NCBI GenBank assembly: GCA_963798655.1
Contig: CAWCUH010000023.1
Span: 1 to 64,000, forward strand
Direction of reading: 5' to 3'
From: CAVSMC01 sp963798655
GTDB lineage: Bacteria; Pseudomonadota; Gammaproteobacteria; Burkholderiales; Casimicrobiaceae
DNA: 64,000 nt
The notes under the pieces are model-generated. The model was not told where the DNA came from and searched no databases. It was given only the letters and a program-made list of their open reading frames with translations. Both the position numbers and the translations under genes were made by a program. Positions 1 to 7,272 of this stretch are shown in pieces. Within the stretch, counting starts at the first letter, position 1; every line of letters begins with the position of its first letter.

Positions 1-633
1 CACCGGGTCGAGCGAGCGCCACAGATACCACGTCGCCACGCTTCGCCACGGGCGCCAGCGCTCGCCGAATTCGCGCAGCGCCGCGATGTCGAGGCGCTCG
101 CCGCCGTTGTAATGCAGCGCGACCGCCTTCTGCAACCCGATGTCGTCGACCGGATAGACGTCGGCGCGAAGCTCGTGGAAGATCAGGAACATCTCCGCGG
201 TCCAGCGGCCGATGCCGTTGACATCGACGAGCCGCTCGATCAGCGCTTCATCGCCGAGTGCCGGCCACTCGGCCGGATTGAGCTTGCCGCTCGCGAAATG
301 GCGCGCGAGGTCGCGCAGGTACAGCGCCTTGCGCTCGGACAGCCCGCACTTTCGCAGCGTTGGCAAGCGCGTTCGTCCGACGCGCGCCGCATCGAGGCGC
401 ACGGCGAGCGCGCCGGTGTCGGACGTTCCCGCGCAGGCGACGCAGAAGCGGTCCCAGATCGACTGCGCGGCCTTCACCGAGATCTGCTGACCTACGATCG
501 CGCGTGCGAGCGTCGTGAACGGCTCGCCGCGGCGCGACAGGTGGATGTCGGGCAAGCCGGCGATCAGCTTTTTCAGTACGCGGTCGCGCTGACCGAGCTC
601 GCGCGTTGCCTGGTCCCAGTAGGCCGGCTTCAT
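1..633 (-). CDS. DNA-3-methyladenine glycosylase II-like HhH-GPD protein (3' end cut by window)
   Basis: Base-excision repair enzyme that would remove alkylated purines. The reading frame opens at the ATG complementary to 631-633 (MKPAYWDQATREL) and runs off the window start, so the C-terminus is missing. Seen directly: GQQISVKAAQSIWDRF, typical of the start of the HhH-GPD fold; LVDVNGIGRWTAEMFL, a helix-hairpin-helix with its glycine turn; and YPVDDIGL, where the second Asp fits the catalytic aspartate of AlkA-type enzymes. No AlkA N-terminal extra domain is present, so it resembles the short single-domain form. It lies 13 bp downstream of the DUF2062 gene on the same strand and may be cotranscribed with it. 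Family call is firm; substrate range is inferred. Confidence 0.85.
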   Translation of the reverse strand, partial: MKPAYWDQATRELGQRDRVLKKLIAGLPDIHLSRRGEPFTTLARAIVGQQISVKAAQSIWDRFCVACAGTSDTGALAVRLDAARVGRTRLPTLRKCGLSERKALYLRDLARHFASGKLNPAEWPALGDEALIERLVDVNGIGRWTAEMFLIFHELRADVYPVDDIGLQKAVALHYNGGERLDIAALREFGERWRPWRSVATWYLWRSLDPV

Positions 634-646
634 CGTGTTGCGCGCA

Positions 647-1207
647 TCAGCCGGACCCGCGCGACATCGCGCGCCTGCGCCATGCGCGCAACGCGTGCGC
701 ACGCCACGCGACGCGCACGACGACGTAACCGACGACCGCGAGCGTGAGCGCAAGAAGAGGAAGCCCCACGGCGAGCGGCGGGCCGAGACCCAGTGCCCAA
801 TTCGCGAGGTCGTGCAGGTATTCGACGACGCCGCCGAACGCCGGCGGCGGATGCATCGCGGCGCTCGGATCGGCGTCGGGCACGAAAACCGCGCCGTACC
901 GATACGCGAGCAGATACAGCGGGACGATCGTCAGCGGATTCGTATAGAACGTCACGATGACCGCGAGCGGAAAGTTCGCGCGCCACACGACCGCCAGCCC
1001 CGCAGCGGCGGCGGCCTGGAACGGGCCGGGGATCAATCCGCAAAAGAGGCCGACGGCCACCGCGCGCGCGGTCGAACGGCGATTGAGATGCCACAGATCG
1101 GGGTGCTGGAGCGAAGGCGCGAACCTCCGCAGCGCCGGGTGGGCGATGATACGGTCGATCGCGGGGGCGTACCGCTCGGTCAGACGCCTGAGAAGTCGCC
1201 TTGGCAT
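647..1207 (-). CDS. DUF2062 membrane protein
   Basis: 186-residue protein starting MPRRLLRRLTERYAP. The central part has the DUF2062 look: AVAVGLFCGLIPGPFQ followed by a hydrophobic stretch, then FYTNPLTIVPLYLLAYRYG, and another membrane segment near the C-terminus (PLLALTLAVVGYVVV). Function of the family is unknown. I chose the ATG complementary to 1205-1207, because the longer frame upstream only runs back into the oppositely oriented transporter gene. It is divergent from the binding-protein gene at 1259, with a 51-bp gap that must hold both promoters, and precedes the glycosylase gene. Confidence 0.8.
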   Translation of the reverse strand: MPRRLLRRLTERYAPAIDRIIAHPALRRFAPSLQHPDLWHLNRRSTARAVAVGLFCGLIPGPFQAAAAAGLAVVWRANFPLAVIVTFYTNPLTIVPLYLLAYRYGAVFVPDADPSAAMHPPPAFGGVVEYLHDLANWALGLGPPLAVGLPLLALTLAVVGYVVVRVAWRAHALRAWRRRAMSRGSG

Positions 1208-1258
1208 GGCGCAGTGGCTGGATGTTACATTACGCGGCTTTTTATCTGCGTGGAATCG

Positions 1259-3061
1259 ATGCACAGAGGTCGGAGATCCGGAGGCCGTTTTGCGCGGCTT
1301 TTCGCGGCGGTCGCGGTTGTCGCGACGCTCGCGATCTGCGCCGGCGGCGCCGGCGCGACCGCCGATCCCGGCAAGGTGCTGCACGTCTATTTCGTCACCG
1401 GCGAGACCGGGTTCGATCCCGCGCGCGTCAGCGACAACAACTCGGCGACGGTGAACGAGGCGATCTTCGAGCGATTGCTGACCTACGACTACCTCGCGCG
1501 TCCGGCAAAGCTCGTGCCGATGGTCACCGAGGCGATGCCGGAGGTGACCGACAACGGCCGCACGTACACGTTTCGCATTCGCAAAGGCATCCTGTTCTCG
1601 CCGGACCCCGCGTTCGACGGCAAGCCGCGCGAGCTCGGCGCCGAGGACTTCATCTACAGCTTCAAGCGCTTCTTCGATCCGAAGCTGCGCTCGCCGTACG
1701 CATTCATGCTCGACGACATCGTGGGGCTCAAGGAAGCCGGCGTGCGCGCCGAGAAGAGCGGCAAGTTCGACTACGAAGCGCCGATCGACGGGCTGCAGGC
1801 ACTCGACCGCTACACGCTGCGCATCCGCCTCGCGCACACCGACTACGACTTCGCGTTCAAGATCGCGCACACGTCGTACGCCGCGGTCGCGCGCGAGGTG
1901 ATCGAGCGCTATGCCGACGACACGATGGCGCACCCTGTGGGTACCGGGCCCTACATGCTGAAGCAGTGGGTTCGCACGTCGAAGATCGTCCTGGACGCGA
2001 ACCCGAACTATCGTGGCTTCGTCTGGGACTTCACTGCGTCGGAGCCGGCGTGGGACGACGCGCTGATCGCGCAGATGAAGGGCAAGCGGATGCCGCAGGT
2101 CGGCCGCGTCGAGATCTCGGTCATCGACGAGCCGCAGTCGGTGTGGCTCGCCTTCGAGGGCAAGGAGCTCGACTACATCAATCTGCCGGCGCCGTTTCGC
2201 GAGCGCGCGCTCGCGCCCGACGACTCGCTGCTGCCGAAGATCGCCGACCAGGGGATCTCGCTCTATCGCGCGATCGACCCGGAGATCACGTACACGGCGT
2301 TCAACTTCCGCGACCCGGTCGTCGGCGGCTTCGCGAAGGAGAAGATCGCGCTGCGCCGCGCGATCATCATGGCGTACGACCAGAAGGCCGAGATCGACGT
2401 GCTGCGAAAGCGCCTCGCGGTCAACGACGACATGCCGATTCCGCCCGGCGTCGTCGGCTACGACCCGAACTATCACAGCATCAACCGCTACGACCCCGAT
2501 CTCGCGAACAAGCTGCTCGATTACTTCGGCTACAAGAAGGGCGCCGACGGCTGGCGAACGATGCCCGACGGCAAGCCGCTCGTGCTCCGACTCGCGACCG
2601 AGACCGGGTCCACCAGCCGCGACTTCGACGAGCTGTGGCAACGCTCGCTCGATCGCATCGGCGTGAAGATCGTGTTCGACGCGCAGAAGTTCGCCGACAA
2701 CGTGAAGGCGGCGAAGGCCTGCAAGCTGATGATGTGGGGCCAGGCGTGGATCGCCGACTATCCGGACGGCGACAACTTCATGCAGCTCCTCTACGGCCCG
2801 AACACCGGGCAGAGCAACAACGGCTGCTACGAGTCGAAGGCGTTCGACGCGTTCTACGAAAAGGCGCGGCTGCTGCCCGATTCGCCCGAGCGCAACATCC
2901 TCTATCTCGAGATGACGCGGCAGATGGAGGTCGACGGCGCTTGGCGCCTCGGCGTGTCGCGCGTTCGCAATCAGCTGATCCGGCCGTGGGTGAAGGGCTT
3001 CAAGAAGCATCCGATCCTGCACGCCGAATGGCAGTACCTCGATGTCGATGCGCGGTCGTAG
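1259..3061 (+). CDS. Peptide-type ABC transporter substrate-binding protein 1
   Basis: 600-residue periplasmic solute-binding protein of the SBP_bac_5 (DppA/OppA-like) family. The N-terminus has a basic region (MHRGRRSGGRFAR) and a hydrophobic core (LFAAVAVVATLAICAGG), so it is exported. The mature part shows the family pattern: ERLLTYDYLARPAKLVP, the GRTYTFRIRKGI element, PVGTGPYMLKQW and IADYPDGDNFMQLLYG. The start is the ATG at 1259; the open frame upstream of it is antisense to the DUF2062 gene. The gene overlaps the next, paralogous binding-protein gene by 20 bp. Ligand is unknown; a di- or oligopeptide is the default guess. Confidence 0.88.
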   Translation: MHRGRRSGGRFARLFAAVAVVATLAICAGGAGATADPGKVLHVYFVTGETGFDPARVSDNNSATVNEAIFERLLTYDYLARPAKLVPMVTEAMPEVTDNGRTYTFRIRKGILFSPDPAFDGKPRELGAEDFIYSFKRFFDPKLRSPYAFMLDDIVGLKEAGVRAEKSGKFDYEAPIDGLQALDRYTLRIRLAHTDYDFAFKIAHTSYAAVAREVIERYADDTMAHPVGTGPYMLKQWVRTSKIVLDANPNYRGFVWDFTASEPAWDDALIAQMKGKRMPQVGRVEISVIDEPQSVWLAFEGKELDYINLPAPFRERALAPDDSLLPKIADQGISLYRAIDPEITYTAFNFRDPVVGGFAKEKIALRRAIIMAYDQKAEIDVLRKRLAVNDDMPIPPGVVGYDPNYHSINRYDPDLANKLLDYFGYKKGADGWRTMPDGKPLVLRLATETGSTSRDFDELWQRSLDRIGVKIVFDAQKFADNVKAAKACKLMMWGQAWIADYPDGDNFMQLLYGPNTGQSNNGCYESKAFDAFYEKARLLPDSPERNILYLEMTRQMEVDGAWRLGVSRVRNQLIRPWVKGFKKHPILHAEWQYLDVDARS

Positions 3062-4871
3062 GTCTACGGTGCACCGGTGCGTCGCGGCGCTCACGCTGCT
3101 CGCGCTCGCCGTGTGCGCATTCGCCGCCGACCCGGGAAAGGTCGTACGGCAGGTGTTTCCGGCGGCGGAAACCGGATTCGACCCGGCCGGCGCGCACGAT
3201 CTGTATTCCGGCACGATCGTGCAGGCGATCTACGACACGCTGTTCACGTACGACTACCTCGCGCGCCCGGCGAAGCTGGTGCCGCTCGCCGCCGACGCGA
3301 TGCCGCAGATCTCCGACGGCGGCAGGACGTACACGATCCGTCTGAAGCGCGGCATCCATTTCACGGCCGACCCCGCGTTCAAGGGCCGGAAGCGCGAACT
3401 CGTCGCCGATGATTACGTCTATTCGCTCAAGCGGCTCGTCGACCCGCGCGTGCGCTCGCCGTGGTCGTGGCTGCTCGAGGACAAGATCGTCGGCCTCGAT
3501 GCGGCTATCGCTGCCGCGAAAAAGTCCGGCCGTTTCGATTACGACGCGAAGATCGCCGGGCTCGAGGCGGTCGACCGCTACACGTTGCGCATCCGGCTCA
3601 GCCGCGTCGATTACAACCTGCCGTACGTGCTTGCGCACGAGCCGACGTCGGCCGTTGCGCGGGAAGTGATCGCCGCGTACGCCGACGAATCGGGCCGCGC
3701 GATGTCGAACCCGGTCGGCACGGGTGCATATGTGCTGAAGCAATGGGTGCGCAGCTCGAAGATCGTGCTCGAGGCGAATCCCGACTACCGCGGCTTCGTG
3801 TGGGACTTCAAGTCCGACGATCCGGCCGACGCGCCGCTGATCGCCGAGATGAAGGGCAAGAAGATGCCGCAGGTCGGCCGCGTCGAGATTTCGATCATCG
3901 AGGAGGATCAGGCGCGCCTGCTCGCGTTCGAGCGCGGGGAGCTCGACCTTATGAACATGGAAGGGCCGCTCGCGCCGCAGGTCTTCGACGGCGGCAAGCT
4001 GAAGCCGGCGTTCGCGAAGAAGGGCGTAAAGCTCTCCCGCTTCGTCGATCCGGAAGTGTCGTACCACTACTGGAATCTGCAGGATCCGGTCGTCGGCGGC
4101 TTGGGCAAGGAGAAGATCGCGCTGCGCCGCGCGATGGCGATGGCGTACAACACCGAGGAAGAAATCCGCGTCGTGCGCAACGGCCAGGCGATCGAGCTGC
4201 AGTTCCCGATCCCGCCCGGCGTCGTCGGATACGACCCGACGTACAAGTCGTCGGTGCGCTACGATCCGGCAGCGGCGAATCAGCTGCTCGACAAGTTCGG
4301 CTACCGCAAGGACGCCGATGGCTGGCGCACGCTGCCCGACGGCAAGCCGCTCGTCGTTCGCTACGCGTCGCGCCCCGACACGCTGGGACGGCAGCAGGAC
4401 GAGATGTGGAAGAAGGCGCTCGACGCGATCGCGATCCGGATGGACGTGCAGAAGGACAAGTTCCCCGAGCTCCTGAAGCTCGAGAAGCAGTGCAAGCTGC
4501 AGATGCGCACCGCGTCGTGGATCGCCGACTATCCCGACGCCGACAACTTCATGCAGCTGCTCTACAGCAAGAACATCTACCAGAGCAACAACGCGTGCGC
4601 GACGATACCCGAGTACGATCGCCTCTACGAGATGACGCAGCGAATGCCCGATTCGCCCGAGCGCAACCGGCTGTATCGCGAGATGGCGAGGATCATCGAG
4701 ACGTACGCGCCGTGGCGGCTCAACATCGCGCGCTACCGCAACATGCTGGCGCAGCCGCGCGTGCTCGGCTTTCGCAAGCATCCGATCATGCACAACGAAT
4801 GGATGTACATCGACGTTGCGGCGCCCGGGGCCGTTAGCGGGCCCGGGGGCGCGAAGGAAGGGCCGCAGTAG
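3042..4871 (+). CDS. Peptide-type ABC transporter substrate-binding protein 2
   Basis: 609-residue paralogue of the preceding gene. Shared blocks include TYDYLARPAKLVP, MKGKKMPQVGRVEIS, DPVVGG, KEKIALRRA, PIPPGVVGYDP and IADYPDADNFMQLLY. The signal peptide is short (CVAALTLLALAVCAFA then ADPGKV). The start lies inside the 3' end of gene 1; MSMRGRR offers a second ATG two codons later. The C-terminus ends in a Gly/Pro-rich tail (GAVSGPGGAKEGPQ) absent from paralogue 1, and the stop codon is the first part of a palindrome at 4869-4897. The two paralogues probably feed the same permease pair but could differ in ligand. Confidence 0.88.
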   Translation: MSMRGRRSTVHRCVAALTLLALAVCAFAADPGKVVRQVFPAAETGFDPAGAHDLYSGTIVQAIYDTLFTYDYLARPAKLVPLAADAMPQISDGGRTYTIRLKRGIHFTADPAFKGRKRELVADDYVYSLKRLVDPRVRSPWSWLLEDKIVGLDAAIAAAKKSGRFDYDAKIAGLEAVDRYTLRIRLSRVDYNLPYVLAHEPTSAVAREVIAAYADESGRAMSNPVGTGAYVLKQWVRSSKIVLEANPDYRGFVWDFKSDDPADAPLIAEMKGKKMPQVGRVEISIIEEDQARLLAFERGELDLMNMEGPLAPQVFDGGKLKPAFAKKGVKLSRFVDPEVSYHYWNLQDPVVGGLGKEKIALRRAMAMAYNTEEEIRVVRNGQAIELQFPIPPGVVGYDPTYKSSVRYDPAAANQLLDKFGYRKDADGWRTLPDGKPLVVRYASRPDTLGRQQDEMWKKALDAIAIRMDVQKDKFPELLKLEKQCKLQMRTASWIADYPDADNFMQLLYSKNIYQSNNACATIPEYDRLYEMTQRMPDSPERNRLYREMARIIETYAPWRLNIARYRNMLAQPRVLGFRKHPIMHNEWMYIDVAAPGAVSGPGGAKEGPQ

Positions 4872-4897
4872 AAATTGGGGACAGACCCCGATTTCTA
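4869..4897. repeat. Short palindrome with GGGGACAGACC core
   Basis: The two 12-base arms (tagaaattgggg and ccccgatttcta) pair around the loop ACAGA with one G-T wobble. The palindrome begins on the stop codon of binding protein 2. The core GGGGACAGACC recurs in the larger palindrome at 9032-9088, so this is probably a member of a dispersed REP-like family (inference). It may trim or terminate the transcript between the binding-protein and permease genes. Confidence 0.6.
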
Positions 4898-4928
4898 ATA
4901 CTGCCGAGGGACGCGTGACGAGGACCTC

Positions 4929-5867
4929 ATGACCGCCTACATCATCCGACGCGTATGGCAGATGATCCCGACGCTCGCCGGCGTCGTGCTGCTCGTGTTC
5001 TTCCTGTTCAACTGGGTCGGCGGCGATCCGGCGTACGTGCTCGCCGGCAAGATCAGCAACCAGGAGCAGATCGACAACATCCGCCGCCAGCTCGGCGTCG
5101 ATCAGCCGTACTGGGTGCAGCTTTGGATCTTCGTCAAGCAGATCCTCACCGCGGACTTCGGCGCGAGCTGGAGTACGAACGAGCGCGTCGGGCACATCCT
5201 GGCTACGCGTCTCGGTCCGTCGATGACCGTCCTCGTTCCGCTGCTGATGCTCGACACGCTGATCTCGCTCGGCCTCGCGCTCGCGGTCGCCTACGTCCGC
5301 GGCACGCTGACCGACCGGCTGGTGATGATCCTGTGCACCGTCGGCCTGTCGATCTCGATCCTCGTCTACATCATCGTCTTCCAGTACTTCTTCGCGTACA
5401 AGCTCGGCTGGTTCCCGGTGCAGGGCTGGGGCGACAGCTTCGCCGAGAACCTGTTCAAGTACGCGACGCTGCCGATCCTGATCGGGCTCGTCGTCAGCAT
5501 CGCGCCGAGCCTGCGGCTGTACCGCACGTTCTTCCTCGACGAGATCAACCAGGACTACGTGCGCACCGCGCGCGCGAAGGGCTTGTCGGAGAACCGGATC
5601 ATGTGGGTACACGTGCTGCGCAACGCGGCGATCCCGATCATCACCTATGTCATGTCGGCATTGCCGGGCCTGCTGATCGGCGCATTCCTGATCGAGCGCT
5701 TTTTCTCGATTCCCGGCATCGGCCGCGAAGTGATCCTCGCCGTCGAGCGCTCCGACTTCCCGGTGATCAAGGCGCTCACCGTGTACGTCGCGATCGCCAC
5801 GATGGTCGTCAATCTGCTCGCCGACCTCATGTACAAGGCGGTCGACCCGAGGGTGCAATTCAAATGA
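4929..5867 (+). CDS. ABC transporter permease, DppB-type
   Basis: 312-residue inner-membrane permease of the binding-protein-dependent peptide transporter class. MTAYIIRRVWQMIPTLAGVVLLVFFLF is the usual first membrane segment, followed by the conserved LGVDQPYWVQ linker and FGASW. The EAA loop reads DYVRTARAKGLSENRIMWVHVLRNA, carrying the invariant Gly that contacts the ATPase. The C-terminal FSIPGIGREVILAVERSDFPVI is diagnostic of DppB/OppB proteins. Its TGA overlaps the ATG of the next permease gene (ATGA). Confidence 0.92.
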   Translation: MTAYIIRRVWQMIPTLAGVVLLVFFLFNWVGGDPAYVLAGKISNQEQIDNIRRQLGVDQPYWVQLWIFVKQILTADFGASWSTNERVGHILATRLGPSMTVLVPLLMLDTLISLGLALAVAYVRGTLTDRLVMILCTVGLSISILVYIIVFQYFFAYKLGWFPVQGWGDSFAENLFKYATLPILIGLVVSIAPSLRLYRTFFLDEINQDYVRTARAKGLSENRIMWVHVLRNAAIPIITYVMSALPGLLIGAFLIERFFSIPGIGREVILAVERSDFPVIKALTVYVAIATMVVNLLADLMYKAVDPRVQFK

Positions 5868-7042
5868 CCGAGATCTTCGCCAACTACGAGGCGGCGCTGC
5901 CCCCGGTACGTCCCGACGCGCCGCACGCGGTTTCGCCGGGGCTGTGGGCGCTCACGTGGCGACGGCTGCGCTCGGATCGCGTCGGCATGGTGTCGCTCGC
6001 GATCGTCATCGCGTTCATCGTGATGATGATCCTGTCGGGCGTCGGTCTGATCGCAAAGGATTGGGCGCGCGAGGTCGGCGTCAATTACGCGCCGCCCACC
6101 TTCATCGGACCCGACGCGACGGCGCCGGCTGCGCCGGGCGCCGAGACGCCCGCGCCAACGCCGGCGACGCAGTGGAAGAGCTCGGTGGTCGACCCGATCG
6201 GCGATGTCATCGCCGAGCTCAAGGGCGAGAAGGCCGCTCCGCCGGCGCCCGGCGGCACCGAAGAGAAAAGCGTGGATCCGCTCGCCGATGTGATGGCCGA
6301 CATCCGAAAGAACGAAAAGACAGCCGTCGAGCCGACGACGGTGCGCGCCGCGACGCTGCCATTCGGCGGCGACAAGTGGGGCCGCGACGTATTGAAGAAG
6401 ACGATCAAGGGCTCCGAGACATCGATCTTCGTCGGTCTCGCGGCAGCCGCAGTCGCGACGTTCCTCGGCACCGTCTTCGGCGCGGTTGCCGGCTATTACG
6501 GCCGCTGGGTCGACGATTTCTTCAACTGGTTCTACAGCGTGTTCAGCTCGATTCCGTACCTGCTGCTGATCCTCGCCGTCGCCGCCGTGCTGCAACAGAA
6601 AGGAACGCTCACGATCATCCTGATTCTCGGGCTCACCGGCTGGACCGGCGTGTTCCGCCTCATACGCGGCGAATACCTGAAGCACAAGTCGCGCGAGTAC
6701 GTGCAGGCGGCCGACGCGATTGGCGCATCGAACGGGCGACGCATGTTCGTCCACATCTTTCCGAACGTGAGCCACGTCGTGCTCGTGCAGCTGTCGATCC
6801 TCGTCGTCGCGTTCATCAAGTCCGAGGTGATCCTCTCGTTCCTCGGCTTCGGTGTGCCGGTCGACGTCGTGTCGTGGGGATCGATGCTGAACGAGGCGCA
6901 GAACGAGCTGATCCTCGGCAAGTGGTGGCAGCTCGTCGCCGCCGGCACGTCGATGGCGCTGCTGGTCACGGCATTCAGCCTGTTCACCGACGCGCTGCGC
7001 GACGCCGCCGACCCGAAGCTCAAGGGCAAGCTGGGAGGGTGA
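5864..7042 (+). CDS. ABC transporter permease, DppC-type, with a long periplasmic insert
   Basis: 392-residue partner permease. The first membrane segment is at about residues 41-63. The conserved LPFGGDKWGRDVL block at about 165-177 normally follows after a short loop, but here it is preceded by an extra stretch of roughly 80 residues (about 80-160), rich in Pro, Ala and charged residues. That insert holds two similar segments, VDPIGDVIAELKGEK and VDPLADVMADIRKNEK. The EAA loop (EYVQAADAIGASNGRRMFVH) and the ending SFLGFGVPVDVVSWG are normal. The start overlaps the stop of the previous gene. Longer than typical DppC proteins (about 280-300 residues). Confidence 0.9.
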   Translation: MTEIFANYEAALPPVRPDAPHAVSPGLWALTWRRLRSDRVGMVSLAIVIAFIVMMILSGVGLIAKDWAREVGVNYAPPTFIGPDATAPAAPGAETPAPTPATQWKSSVVDPIGDVIAELKGEKAAPPAPGGTEEKSVDPLADVMADIRKNEKTAVEPTTVRAATLPFGGDKWGRDVLKKTIKGSETSIFVGLAAAAVATFLGTVFGAVAGYYGRWVDDFFNWFYSVFSSIPYLLLILAVAAVLQQKGTLTIILILGLTGWTGVFRLIRGEYLKHKSREYVQAADAIGASNGRRMFVHIFPNVSHVVLVQLSILVVAFIKSEVILSFLGFGVPVDVVSWGSMLNEAQNELILGKWWQLVAAGTSMALLVTAFSLFTDALRDAADPKLKGKLGG

Positions 7043-7238
7043 CGATGAGCGGCGAGCAGGTGACCCCGGCCGAAGGCAAGGGTGCGAGCCAATGCGAATC
7101 GGCACCGCGGCCGACGCCCGGCATTCCGGCGAGCAGCGTCCGCGGAGGAGGCCGACGATGAGCGGCGAGCAGGTGACCCCGGCCGAAGGCGAGGGTGCGA
7201 GCCAATGCGAATCGGCACCGCGGCCGACGCCCGGCATT
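7041..7238. repeat. 113-bp tandem duplication between transporter genes
   Basis: Copy 1 begins at 7041 and copy 2 at 7154. Both start GACGATGAGCGGCGAGCAGG and share about 85 bp up to the GCCCGGCATT at 7125 and 7238. I found one difference (AAGGCAAGG against AAGGCGAGG). In copy 1 a further 28 bp follow before copy 2 starts. Each copy carries its own ATG with a purine-rich ribosome-binding-like tract upstream. The near identity implies a recent duplication. Confidence 0.85.
7045..7161 (+). CDS. Small ORF in tandem duplication, copy A (38 residues)
   Basis: Encodes a peptide starting MSGEQVTPAEGKGASQCESA and ending SVRGGGRR, with no hydrophobic segment. It has a plausible ribosome-binding tract (GGGAGGGTG) just before the ATG, and its TGA overlaps the ATG of copy B, giving a coupled arrangement. 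No known family is recognised. It may be a real micropeptide, a translational coupler towards the ATPase gene, or chance coding in a dispersed repeat. Evidence is position and signals only. Confidence 0.3.
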   Translation: MSGEQVTPAEGKGASQCESAPRPTPGIPASSVRGGGRR

Positions 7239-7271
7239 TCGATGAACGCGGCGCCTGAAGGAGACCGCTGA
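7158..7271 (+). CDS. Small ORF in tandem duplication, copy B (37 residues)
   Basis: Starts MSGEQVTPAEGEGASQCESA like copy A, then diverges to end NAAPEGDR. GGAGGAGG lies shortly before its ATG. Its stop codon at 7269-7271 is followed one base later by the GTG start of the ATPase gene, so ribosomes could pass directly on. No family recognised. The reverse strand is also open across the duplication, as is common in GC-rich repeats, so coding is not proven. Confidence 0.3.
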   Translation: MSGEQVTPAEGEGASQCESAPRPTPGISMNAAPEGDR

Positions 7272-7272
7272 C

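Noticed and set aside
647..3214. Long minus-strand open frame of 855 codons across the first binding-protein gene
   Set aside because: Only its last part (647-1207) reads as a protein family (DUF2062). The rest is Arg/Val/Asp-rich antisense typical of GC-rich coding DNA.
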